Positions 8,652 to 15,505 of a stretch of 64,000 nt of DNA are shown one piece after another (position 1 is the stretch's first letter; each line of letters starts with the position of its first letter). The stretch covers positions 1 to 64,000 of the forward strand of contig JAGBRZ010000069.1 in assembly GCA_017632155.1 (NCBI GenBank), given 5' to 3'. This stretch comes from Clostridia bacterium (GTDB lineage: Bacteria; Bacillota_A; Clostridia; Oscillospirales; CAG-272). The notes under the pieces are model-generated. The model ran no database searches. It had not been told where the DNA came from and was given only the letters and a program-made list of their open reading frames with translations. A program made the position numbers and the translations under genes.

Positions 8652-8692
8652 GAACAATTTTTGAGCTTCCCTGTACGAAAGGAAACGGAGAA

Positions 8693-10051
8693 ATGATCTT
8701 AAAAAATATAAAGCGCATAAAACGAGCGCCTGTTTCTGCAATTGCGGTTTTGCTGTTTGCTGCAATAATTTCCGTGATCATTTGCACGCTGCAAGCATCA
8801 AACGAGGCGGAATTGCGTAATTATGAAGAAACTTGGAAAACTGTTCCGATCACAGTGACAGTCACAGACCTTTCGGGAACAAACAACGGCAAACTTATCA
8901 TCGACCCCTGGGTTCTTGATTTATTTATCGGTGATAAACCCGTAAAGTTTTACGACTTATCCGTCTTGGAAGACCCTAACGATTATTTCGCTGCCAGTAA
9001 GTTGAGAAGAGAAACAGAACCCATAAAACTATCGTTGACCGAATATGTAAAAGATGTTCAAATTCAGATGAGGATGCCGATAAACACAATTAACGGTACT
9101 AATTTTACAAGTGCAGGATCCACACCTCAGTTGTATGGTATCACCACGATCAATAGTGACAAGCAGCTACTTCCTGAAAACGGATGTCAGATCACATGGT
9201 ACGAGGGATATGACGAAAGTATATTCGCAGGTGAAGATATGCTATGCATTATTCCCGAGGAGATGGCAGAACGCTATGATAACGGCGGTGTGGTTGATTT
9301 GTATTTTTCAAATACAAGCGAGAACCCAATTTTTGTCACTCTACCAAACGGCGAACAGATAGCGCAGTTTCCGAAGAAAGAATATAATTGCTCACTAAAG
9401 ATCGTCGGCACATATACCGTCGGAGACGGAAAAAGCATTTACTGTCCGTACACTATCTTTGAAAATATTACCAGCAAACTTGAAATGCGTAGAATGATTT
9501 ATTCATTGGGCGCAACGCTTGCAGACAACAGCCGCCTTGACGAATTCCGCGAAGTAATAAGCTTTTGCTTCCGCGAACCATCGCCGGATGCAGAGAAGGT
9601 TGACTGGTTTGCGAGTATTTGGAACGAGGATATAAATGGCTTTTATGAAAAATATTATCCTTACGCTCTCGACATCAACGATGAGAATTTGTTCGATATC
9701 ACAGCAATCCTTGAAGACAGCATCAAATTCAACCGCACCGTCACACTGATCGTAGTTGTTCTTTCGGTCATTTCGGGATTCCTTGTAGGATTCCTTATGA
9801 TCCGTCGCCGTAAGCGCGATATTCTGCTGATGCGTATGGTCGGTGAATCGAACGCGAGAGTATACGTCGGCTTCGCGCTTGAGCAGATGATCTTTATCAT
9901 CCTCGGCATAGCCATTGGCGGCGCGTATTATAAGTGGAACCCGATAAATAACCTCGCGATCTTCGCCGTAGCCTACTTCATCGCCCTCAGCCTCGCACTT
10001 GTGATCTTTATGAGCAAAAAGCTTATCAACAACGTCAAGGAGGATGAATAA
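8693..10051 (+). CDS. FtsX/MacB-type ABC transporter permease (452 aa)
   Basis: A 452-aa membrane protein with one N-terminal helix (about residues 15-33, VSAIAVLLFAAIISVIICT) and a large extracytoplasmic domain (about 34-340). Three C-terminal helices (about 345-445) include the cytoplasmic loop RRRKRDILLMRMVGESNARV, the usual FtsX-family signature. This is the MacB/LolC-like half-transporter layout. Such systems export peptides or lipids, or act as mechanotransmitters, rather than importing solutes. The ATPase gene starts at the very next base. Ribosome binding site AAAGGAAACGGAGAA. The substrate is unknown; the neighbouring small secreted proteins are possible clients (inference). Confidence 0.85.
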   Translation: MILKNIKRIKRAPVSAIAVLLFAAIISVIICTLQASNEAELRNYEETWKTVPITVTVTDLSGTNNGKLIIDPWVLDLFIGDKPVKFYDLSVLEDPNDYFAASKLRRETEPIKLSLTEYVKDVQIQMRMPINTINGTNFTSAGSTPQLYGITTINSDKQLLPENGCQITWYEGYDESIFAGEDMLCIIPEEMAERYDNGGVVDLYFSNTSENPIFVTLPNGEQIAQFPKKEYNCSLKIVGTYTVGDGKSIYCPYTIFENITSKLEMRRMIYSLGATLADNSRLDEFREVISFCFREPSPDAEKVDWFASIWNEDINGFYEKYYPYALDINDENLFDITAILEDSIKFNRTVTLIVVVLSVISGFLVGFLMIRRRKRDILLMRMVGESNARVYVGFALEQMIFIILGIAIGGAYYKWNPINNLAIFAVAYFIALSLALVIFMSKKLINNVKEDE

Positions 10052-10711
10052 ATGAGTATTTCACTAAAAAATGTATCTTATAGCTACAAAGGAAAGTATC
10101 AGACCGTTCGCGCGGTGGACGGCGTGTCCTATGATTTCGAGCCCGGAAAGTGCTATGCCATCATCGGCAAGTCGGGATCGGGAAAAACAACGCTCCTTTC
10201 GCTTATGGCGGGACTCGACGTCCCCACCGAGGGTGAGGTCATCATCGACGGCAAGTCCACAAAGAATTGGAACCGCAACCGCCTGCGCCGCGATGCCGTC
10301 AGCGTTATCTATCAGAACTACAACCTCTTCCCGCTGCTGACCGTGCAGGAGAACATCCGCTACCCGCTCGATCTGAGAAGAATGTCCAAGAAAAAAGCCA
10401 CCGAATTGGCAACAAAGGTCCGCGAGAGGGTCGAGCTTTCCGCAAACTACGATAATCGCCTTCCCGCCCACCTCTCGGGCGGCGAGCAGCAGCGCGTGGC
10501 AATCGCGCGCACCCTCGCGCAGGGATGCAAGATCATCCTCGCCGACGAGCCCACGGGCAACCTTGACTCCACCAACACCGCCAACATAGTCAAGATACTT
10601 TGCTCCCTCGCCCACGATGACGGCTGTACCGTCATTATAGTCACTCACGACCCCGCCGTCGCCGAACAAGCCGACGCCGTCCTCCAAATGAAAGACGGCG
10701 CGTGGATATAA
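10052..10711 (+). CDS. ABC transporter ATP-binding protein (MacB/LolD type)
   Basis: A 219-aa ATPase with all motifs: Walker A GKSGSGKTT near residue 38, Q-loop YQNYNLFP near 90, ABC signature LSGGEQQRVAIARTLA near 139-153, Walker B ILADEPTGNLDS near 163 and H-loop THDP near 200. The DEPTGNLDS form is typical of the MacB/LolD/FtsE group, matching the FtsX-type permease immediately upstream (the genes abut at 10051/10052). The complex sits at the inner face of the membrane. A strong bidirectional terminator follows. Confidence 0.93.
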   Translation: MSISLKNVSYSYKGKYQTVRAVDGVSYDFEPGKCYAIIGKSGSGKTTLLSLMAGLDVPTEGEVIIDGKSTKNWNRNRLRRDAVSVIYQNYNLFPLLTVQENIRYPLDLRRMSKKKATELATKVRERVELSANYDNRLPAHLSGGEQQRVAIARTLAQGCKIILADEPTGNLDSTNTANIVKILCSLAHDDGCTVIIVTHDPAVAEQADAVLQMKDGAWI

Positions 10712-10716
10712 ATCTG

Positions 10717-10753
10717 AAAATGGACTGCTTCATTGCAAGCAGTCCATTTTTTT
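10717..10753. terminator. Bidirectional terminator
   Basis: Fourteen-bp perfect stem AAAATGGACTGCTT/AAGCAGTCCATTTT with a 6-nt loop, T-tracts on both strands. It ends both the ABC genes and the convergent PstS-like gene. Confidence 0.85.
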
Positions 10754-10756
10754 AAA

Positions 10757-11743
10757 TCACTTTATCCTCACATACCCGCTTTTCTCGATCAGCGTTTGTC
10801 CCTCGTCCGAGAGTATCCAATCGATCAGTAGGGGGATGTTGGGATTTGCGTTATCGGCGCGGTAGATTGCGTAAAACTTCGCGATCACGGGATACGTGCC
10901 GTTCCTGATGTTCTCCGCGCTCGGGTAGACGCCGTTCAGCGCGATCATCTTGACCGACTCGTTGCCGACGATGCCGTCCATATAATAGCGGAAGGAAAAT
11001 CCTATCGACGCGCCAAAAATGGCAAGCGGCGACTTTGGCGCGGTCTTGCACTCACCCATAAAGGCGTCCATTGCCGACTGGCTGCCGCTTCCCGCAAGCC
11101 TTGTCACGGGATTGATGACGCGATTCGCGCCGCCAACCTGCGACCAATTCTTAAATTCACCCGCATAGATCGAGCGTATCTGCCCGACCGTCAGCGAATC
11201 GACGGGGTTCTTTTCATTGACAAAGAAAACGAACGCCTCGAGCCCCACGGGGACGCAAACGAGCTCCACTCCCTGCTCTTCGGCATACTGCTTCTGCTCT
11301 GCCGAGGGCGCGGCGCAGAAAAGAATATCCGTGTCGCCGTCAACGATAGCCTTGTAGCCGCGGACGGTGTTTTTATACTGCATCTTCGAATCGGGCGCGA
11401 AATTCTCGCCGTAGTAATTGTCGTCCGAAAACTCGCCGCCAACGTATGTGACCGAGCCCTCGGGATAGACCGCGTTGACGATCGAGGCGTAAACCGGCAC
11501 AAGCGCCGCCGCACCGTCAAGCACGGGGAGTTCTTCTGTCAGTTTCAGAGAAGAATCGATCTGCGCGAGATCGGAATTTTCATTGTGCGGAAGATATTTC
11601 GCCACGTCGATCATCTTTGACTGCGACGCCGAGCTGAAGTTGTTCGCAAGTCTGCCCGTTAAGAGCATATAAATGCTTGCGTTAAAGAGCGCAAAGGCGA
11701 GAACTATCGCTGTCAGGACTAAAAAAGCACGCCTTTTCTTCAT
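10757..11743 (-). CDS. PstS-like substrate-binding protein, membrane-anchored
   Basis: A 328-aa protein when started at the ATG at 11743, which has GGAAGGAGCTTTGGTG upstream. The stop of the 46-aa gene overlaps this ATG (TGATG). A single N-terminal helix (FLVLTAIVLAFALFNASIYM) without a lipobox anchors a periplasmic-binding-protein fold of the PstS type. Visible motifs are the late GSGSQSAMDAFMGE anion-binding-like loop and YAGEFKNWSQVGG. No pstC, pstA or pstB gene is adjacent, so it is unlikely to be a standard phosphate importer component. It may act as a sensor or use a distant transporter. Its partners are the two small membrane proteins of the same operon. Confidence 0.8.
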   Translation of the reverse strand: MKKRRAFLVLTAIVLAFALFNASIYMLLTGRLANNFSSASQSKMIDVAKYLPHNENSDLAQIDSSLKLTEELPVLDGAAALVPVYASIVNAVYPEGSVTYVGGEFSDDNYYGENFAPDSKMQYKNTVRGYKAIVDGDTDILFCAAPSAEQKQYAEEQGVELVCVPVGLEAFVFFVNEKNPVDSLTVGQIRSIYAGEFKNWSQVGGANRVINPVTRLAGSGSQSAMDAFMGECKTAPKSPLAIFGASIGFSFRYYMDGIVGNESVKMIALNGVYPSAENIRNGTYPVIAKFYAIYRADNANPNIPLLIDWILSDEGQTLIEKSGYVRIK

Positions 11744-11883
11744 CACCAAAGCTCCTTCCCGATAAAATAGATTATCGAGCAATGCTGATAAGCCCAAATT
11801 GCATATATGACGTGCGCAACAGTCAAAAGAATGCAAACCGCAAGCACCGCGATAAGCAATTTATTAAAGGTCGAGGTTTTCAT
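11743..11883 (-). CDS. Small membrane protein (46 aa)
   Basis: A 46-aa peptide starting at the ATG at 11883. It consists almost entirely of one helix (LLIAVLAVCILLTVAHVIYAIW) with a basic N-terminus and a short tail. The start lies 1 bp after the stop of the 81-aa gene, and the stop overlaps the ATG of the PstS-like gene as TGATG. This tight packing argues that it is real despite its size. The function is unknown; a subunit or stabiliser of the anchored binding protein is a reasonable guess. Confidence 0.6.
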   Translation of the reverse strand: MKTSTFNKLLIAVLAVCILLTVAHVIYAIWAYQHCSIIYFIGKELW

Positions 11884-11884
11884 T

Positions 11885-12130
11885 TTACATAAAAGCAACT
11901 GCCGTGTAAAGCAGGATAACGAGGGCGGCGATCGCAATCAGCATAGCGCCCGCGATCACGGAAAAAACGCCAAGTATATAGCCCTTGTACCTCATCTGAC
12001 GCTCCGAATAACTCCCCGGAGCACGTTTATTCTTCCTTTTGGCGTAAAGATACATAAAAAGGCTCACAAAAAATCCCGCAAGAGCCCCCGTTGGGATCAA
12101 CAAAAGGATAGTCTCGGTCAAATAGATCAT
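11885..12130 (-). CDS. Small membrane protein (81 aa)
   Basis: An 81-aa protein with two predicted helices: residues about 5-27 (ETILLLIPTGALAGFFVSLFM) and about 52-78 (FSVIAGAMLIAIAALVILLY). They are joined by a basic loop (YAKRKNKRAPGSYSERQMRYK). It is the first gene of a three-gene unit with the 46-aa peptide and the PstS-like protein, with 1-bp spacing to the next start. Upstream GGAGGGCGGAGTT provides the ribosome binding site. The family is not recognised. Confidence 0.65.
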   Translation of the reverse strand: MIYLTETILLLIPTGALAGFFVSLFMYLYAKRKNKRAPGSYSERQMRYKGYILGVFSVIAGAMLIAIAALVILLYTAVAFM

Positions 12131-12266
12131 AACTCCGCCCTCCGCTTTTTTCTAAATTATATCACAGAATTTATTAAAATACAATAAGGAAAGGGTTTAT
12201 TTTTCGATTAAGATCACAGCCGAAGAAAATATTTTTGAAAAATCCAAAAAAACTTTCAAAAAAGTA

Positions 12267-12295
12267 TTGACAAACGCCCGGCTTTGTGGTATAAT
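12267..12295 (+). promoter_or_regulatory. Promoter of the tRNA operon
   Basis: TTGACA (12267-12272), 17-bp spacer, TATAAT (12290-12295) with TG near the -10; the first tRNA starts 28 bp downstream. Confidence 0.85.
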
Positions 12296-12323
12296 ATCAT
12301 TCGTCCAATACGGAACGCCAAAC

Positions 12324-12398
12324 GCTGGTGTGGCTCAATGGCAGAGCAGCTGATTTGTAATCAGCAGGTTGTTGGTTCGACTCCGATCACCAGCTCCA
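12324..12398 (+). tRNA. tRNA-Thr (TGT anticodon)
   Basis: Full cloverleaf: acceptor GCTGGTG/CACCAGC, D-arm GGCTCAATGGCAGAGC, anticodon loop TTTGTAA giving anticodon TGT, T-arm GTTGGTTCGACTCCGAT, encoded CCA at 12396-12398. It decodes ACA. Confidence 0.95.
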
Positions 12399-12401
12399 AA
12401 A

Positions 12402-12425
12402 AAGTCCGCAGCGAACAGCGGACTT
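12402..12425 (+). other. Hairpin between the tRNAs
   Basis: AAGTCCGC/GCGGACTT stem between the two tRNAs. There is no T-run, so it is more likely a processing spacer than a terminator. Confidence 0.4.
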
Positions 12426-12430
12426 CATAT

Positions 12431-12515
12431 GGGGGATTTCCCGAGCGGCCAAAGGGGGCAGACTGTAAATCTGTTGTCACTGACTTCGGTGGTCCGAATC
12501 CACCATCCCCCACCA
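12431..12515 (+). tRNA. tRNA-Tyr (GTA anticodon)
   Basis: Class II tRNA with a long variable arm (GTTGTCACTGACTTC region). Acceptor GGGGGAT/ATCCCCC, anticodon loop CTGTAAA giving GTA, T-arm GGTGGTCCGAATCCACC, encoded CCA at 12513-12515. It is co-transcribed with tRNA-Thr. Confidence 0.94.
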
Positions 12516-12517
12516 AC

Positions 12518-12549
12518 AAAAAGACCTGACACAAGTGTCAGGTCTTTTT
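12518..12549 (+). terminator. Terminator of the tRNA operon
   Basis: AAAAAGACCTGACAC/GTGTCAGGTCTTTTT, 15-bp stem with a 2-nt loop and T-run. Confidence 0.9.
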
Positions 12550-12555
12550 GTTGCC

Positions 12556-12670
12556 GGATGGTGGATTCGGAGAAACTCGCCGGGGGCGAGTTTCGGACTT
12601 ACGCTTTGTTCGCACTCCGACAGGCGCGAGATGTGCATCGCTAATTTTGCGCCTTACTAACCATCCCCCA
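12556..12670. repeat. tRNA-Tyr-tail-derived segment
   Basis: GGATGGTGGATTCGGA (12556-12571) is a 16-bp inverted copy of the T-arm/acceptor end of tRNA-Tyr (12493-12508). CCATCCCCCA (12661-12670) is a direct copy of its last bases. Between them lies a 9-bp hairpin AAACTCGCC-GGG-GGCGAGTTT. It could be a relic of integration at the tRNA 3' end; no integrase is present. The rest of 12671-12750 holds nothing recognisable. Confidence 0.45.
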
Positions 12671-12750
12671 AAAATCAGTGCGTTTATCAACGAAATTCTA
12701 CTTCAGCGCAAGCCAAATATTTCACTAAAATACAATATCACATTATTCAA

Positions 12751-13020
12751 TTATTTTATTCGACTATCGGTTATGATACCGTAAATATAAGCTCGCCCAC
12801 GGAGATTGATTTCAGAAGGTTTGGACACATTCATTTCCAAAGCTTTTTCAAAATTCGTTTTGTAAATTCTTGTATGAGAAGGTATGCTAACAACAGTAAT
12901 GTAATTATCTTCAACAACATATTTGATTTCTTTATTTGTTACAGTGTAAAACACCTCCCCTTCATGTTTGCAAATATTAGCCCATACTTTATCAATACTG
13001 TTCAATTTAGCTAAACTCAT
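12751..13020 (-). CDS. Hypothetical protein (89 aa)
   Basis: I start at the ATG at 13020 (MSLAKLNS) because GAGGTGG lies 5 nt upstream; the in-frame GTG three codons earlier falls inside that site. The product is a small soluble protein with beta-prone segments (EVFYTVTNKEIKYVV, YITVVSIPSHTRIYKTNF). There is no signal or membrane segment, and it is not recognised. It is the last gene of an AT-rich three-gene unit. The SLPSHTRIYKT-like phrase recalls small restriction-alleviation or plasmid proteins, but not strongly enough to name one. Confidence 0.6.
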   Translation of the reverse strand: MSLAKLNSIDKVWANICKHEGEVFYTVTNKEIKYVVEDNYITVVSIPSHTRIYKTNFEKALEMNVSKPSEINLRGRAYIYGIITDSRIK

Positions 13021-13030
13021 AATTTCCACC

Positions 13031-13132
13031 TCAATACTTGTTTTTAAAAAAGATTCCTCTAATAAGACCGAACATTACTCCGCCCATAAATAATCCTGCT
13101 CGTCTAGCAAGTTTATTATTTTTCTTTGCCAT
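13031..13132 (-). CDS. Tiny cationic membrane peptide (33 aa)
   Basis: A 33-codon ORF: ATG at 13130-13132, stop TGA at 13031-13033. The sequence runs MAKKNNKLARRAG, a hydrophobic stretch LFMGGVMFGLIRGIFF, then KNKY. AGAGG lies 6-7 nt before the start, and the stop lies just before the ribosome binding site of the next gene. Both spacing and composition fit a real membrane-active peptide. It could be a toxin-like peptide or a small membrane adaptor; neither is proven. Confidence 0.5.
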   Translation of the reverse strand: MAKKNNKLARRAGLFMGGVMFGLIRGIFFKNKY

Positions 13133-13144
13133 AATCGACCTCTG

Positions 13145-13492
13145 TTATATTTTATATTGAATTTCAATAGTTGACGAGTTACCGCTCGGTGTTGTGTGTA
13201 ATATAATATCGCCATCGTTCATAGATTGCCTCATTGCATTGCAAACTTGCGGCATTGCACTTTTAAGCATTAACTCCTTATGAATATCCCCCGATTTCAA
13301 AATAATAAAATCCTTTCCATCGCCTCTGGCAGCTATTTTTAATCCGAGAATATACTGACGAATGTCATCGGTGGTGATTTTTCTTGAATCTTGCTCAGAT
13401 GTTTGATTTTTTTCTTGCATCAAAATTGCCACTTGTTCCTCAAGCACTTGGATTCTTCCCAATAATTCAACTATAATCTTTTCGTAATTCAT
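13145..13492 (-). CDS. Hypothetical coiled-coil protein, possible DNA-binding (115 aa)
   Basis: The N-terminal 30 residues form a likely coiled coil (IIVELLGRIQVLEEQVAILM). A globular part of about 75 residues follows, with TTDDIRQYI, DGKDFIILKSGDIHKEL and TPSGNSSTIEIQYKI. I cannot name the family. The GDIHKEL...MPQVCNAM part looks like a helical nucleic-acid or effector contact. It is the first gene after a strong promoter whose -10 overlaps the palindrome TAGAATTCTA, so autoregulation is possible. AT-rich composition sets this operon apart from its neighbours. Confidence 0.6.
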   Translation of the reverse strand: MNYEKIIVELLGRIQVLEEQVAILMQEKNQTSEQDSRKITTDDIRQYILGLKIAARGDGKDFIILKSGDIHKELMLKSAMPQVCNAMRQSMNDGDIILHTTPSGNSSTIEIQYKI

Positions 13493-13521
13493 AAGTTTTC
13501 CCCTTCTATTCGAAATTCTAT

Positions 13522-13531
13522 TAGAATTCTA
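13522..13531. promoter_or_regulatory. Palindromic operator candidate
   Basis: TAGAATTCTA is a perfect 10-bp palindrome covering the -10 of the promoter below. Related AGAATT/AAATTCTA half-sites sit on both sides. The position is ideal for repression. Confidence 0.4.
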
Positions 13532-13554
13532 TCATAAATTCTAAAGAATGTCAA
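13526..13554 (-). promoter_or_regulatory. Promoter of the three-gene AT-rich operon
   Basis: Minus strand TTGACA (13549-13554), 17-bp spacer, TAGAAT (13526-13531) with TG one base before the -10. The region 13555-13722 shows nothing recognisable. Confidence 0.75.
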
Positions 13555-13722
13555 GAGTTTTTTGTAAAAAATATATTTTATTTCTGCAATAAACACAGTT
13601 TGGCTTTTTTTCCAGGCCCAAAGGTTTGTTATTTGAAAACATCATTCACCAAATTAGTATCGAACCAAAGCCGTCCTTAGAGGTACATCTCTTTACAGTT
13701 GCTCTTTTCTTTCCCCACTCCC

Positions 13723-13751
13723 TTGCAATTCCCTCAATTATATGCTATAAT
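13723..13751 (+). promoter_or_regulatory. Promoter of the siroheme reductase/PHP operon
   Basis: TTGCAA (13723-13728), 17-bp spacer, TATAAT (13746-13751) with extended TATGC before it. Confidence 0.75.
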
Positions 13752-13783
13752 AAAGAAAAAACTCCCGAAAAGAGGAAATCACT

Positions 13784-14665
13784 ATGAGCAAATTATCCCC
13801 CGCCGATATTATGCGCGTCAAGGGCCTTGGTTGCCTCAAGGACAAGCGCTTTGACGACATCTTCAATGTCCGCGTTATCACCCGCAATGGCAAGATCACG
13901 TCCGACGAACACCGTGCGATCGCAGAGGCGGCGGACAAATTCGGCAGCGGCGAGGCTGCTATGACCACCCGCCTTTCCATTGAGATCCAGGGCGTAAAAT
14001 ATGACAATATCGACGCTTTGATCGAATTTCTCGCAGAGCACGGTCTTGAAACCGGCGGAACCGGTCCCCTCGTTCGTCCCGTCGTTTCCTGCAAGGGAAC
14101 AACCTGCCGTTTCGGTCTGATCGATACCTACGCCCTCAGCGAAAAGATCCACGAGCGTTTTTATAAGGGCTACCACAATGTCAAGCTCCCCCACAAGTTC
14201 AAGATCGCGGTCGGCGGTTGCCCCAACAACTGCGTAAAGCCCGACCTCAACGACCTCGGTATCATCGGTCAGCGCGTTCCCGCGCACGATTTCGACAAAT
14301 GCCGCGGATGCTCCAAATGTCAGGTCGAAGCGGCTTGTCCCGTCGGTGCGGCAAAGCTCGCAGACTGCAAGCTTAAGCTCGATGAAGCTCTCTGCAACCG
14401 TTGCGGACGTTGCAAGAACACCTGCCCCTTCGGAGTTACGTCAAACTACATCAGCGGCTACAAGATCTGCCTCGGCGGCAGATGGGGTAAGAGAACGGCG
14501 CAGGGCATCCCGCTTTCAAAGCTCTTCACGTCCGAGGAAGAAGTTCTTGACGTCATTGAGCGCACTATCAATTTCTACCGAGAAGAAGGCAACCCCGGTG
14601 AGCGCTTTGCCGACACCATCGCCCGTCTTGGATTCGAATACGTTGAAAGCAAGGTAGTAAAATAA
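13784..14665 (+). CDS. Siroheme sulfite/nitrite reductase-like protein with two ferredoxin clusters
   Basis: A 293-aa protein combining a single nitrite/sulfite reductase half-domain with a bacterial ferredoxin domain. Cys103 and Cys108, then Cys146 and Cys150 (GGCPNNC), form the cluster-siroheme ligand set. Two [4Fe-4S] motifs follow: C173-C176-C179-C185 and C204-C207-C210-C214. The layout resembles the AsrC subunit of anaerobic sulfite reductase and small stand-alone siroheme proteins of clostridia and methanogens. Catalysis would be electron transfer to sulfite, nitrite or an organic acceptor. No asrA or asrB is adjacent, so the electron source and true substrate are open. The C-X4-C spacing of the first pair is one shorter than the C-X5-C I know from classical enzymes. 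Its stop overlaps the next ATG. Confidence 0.85.
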   Translation: MSKLSPADIMRVKGLGCLKDKRFDDIFNVRVITRNGKITSDEHRAIAEAADKFGSGEAAMTTRLSIEIQGVKYDNIDALIEFLAEHGLETGGTGPLVRPVVSCKGTTCRFGLIDTYALSEKIHERFYKGYHNVKLPHKFKIAVGGCPNNCVKPDLNDLGIIGQRVPAHDFDKCRGCSKCQVEAACPVGAAKLADCKLKLDEALCNRCGRCKNTCPFGVTSNYISGYKICLGGRWGKRTAQGIPLSKLFTSEEEVLDVIERTINFYREEGNPGERFADTIARLGFEYVESKVVK

Positions 14666-15468
14666 TGAATAAATTTACATACGATCACGATTTTCATATC
14701 CATTCCCGCCTTTCCTCCTGCTCGCACGATCCCGAGCAGAGCCCCGAGCAGATTCTGCGTTATGCAGAAAAGGAAGGACTTAAAACGATAGTCCTCACCG
14801 ACCATTTTTGGGACGAGAGAGTCGAGGGCGCATCGAAATGGTATTCGAAGCAGGATTATCCCCACATTTCGCAGTCAAAGCCGCTCCCGCAGAGTGATGG
14901 CATTCGTTTCCTTTTCGGCTGTGAGACCGATATGGACAAAAATCTGACTCTCGGTTGCTCGCGCGAGCGAATGGAGGAGCTTGATTTCATCGTTGTTCCG
15001 ACAACGCATTTCCATATGACTAACTTCACGATGAGTGAGGAAATGCTTGCCTCGCCCGAAAGCCGCGCGGAATGGTGGATAAAGCGCATTGACGCGCTTC
15101 TGGCGATGGATATTCCCTTCCACAAGATCGGCTTGGCGCATATGACCTGCCCGCTGATTTGGAAGGGCGACCGCGAAAAGCTGGTTGCGACCGTAAACGC
15201 GATCCCCGAGCACGAAATGCACCGCGTTTTCGCAAAAGCGGCAAAGCTCGGAATGGGCATTGAGCTGAACGTCTGCGATATGCGATACAAGGACAGCGAA
15301 CGCGACGCTCTTCTCCGCCCCTACTTCATAGCAAAGTCGGAGGGATGCAAATTCTATTGCGGAAGCGACGCGCACACGGGCACGGAGCTTCAAAACCTCC
15401 GCCCCTGGTTCGAGCGCGGAATCGAAGACCTTGGACTTACCGAGGACGATAAGTTTGTAATCAAATAA
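14665..15468 (+). CDS. PHP-domain phosphoesterase (267 aa)
   Basis: A PHP-family hydrolase with the metal-binding motifs in order: DFHIHSRLSSCSHD near residue 9, LTDHFWD near 44, GCETDMD near 90, THFHM near 113 and GSDAHTG near 235. The HIH/DH/GSDAH set is that of histidinol-phosphatase-like enzymes, which bind two or three metals and cleave phosphomonoesters. Start overlaps the preceding stop (TAATG), so it is co-translated with the siroheme protein. The substrate is unknown and a link to sulfite or nitrite chemistry is not obvious. It ends at a perfect terminator. Confidence 0.85.
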   Translation: MNKFTYDHDFHIHSRLSSCSHDPEQSPEQILRYAEKEGLKTIVLTDHFWDERVEGASKWYSKQDYPHISQSKPLPQSDGIRFLFGCETDMDKNLTLGCSRERMEELDFIVVPTTHFHMTNFTMSEEMLASPESRAEWWIKRIDALLAMDIPFHKIGLAHMTCPLIWKGDREKLVATVNAIPEHEMHRVFAKAAKLGMGIELNVCDMRYKDSERDALLRPYFIAKSEGCKFYCGSDAHTGTELQNLRPWFERGIEDLGLTEDDKFVIK

Positions 15469-15470
15469 CG

Positions 15471-15504
15471 AATAAAGGCAGTTTGATCTCAAACTGCCTT
15501 TATT
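15471..15504. terminator. Bidirectional terminator
   Basis: Sixteen-bp perfect stem AATAAAGGCAGTTTGA/TCAAACTGCCTTTATT with a 2-nt loop, between two convergent operons. Confidence 0.85.
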
Positions 15505-15505
15505 C

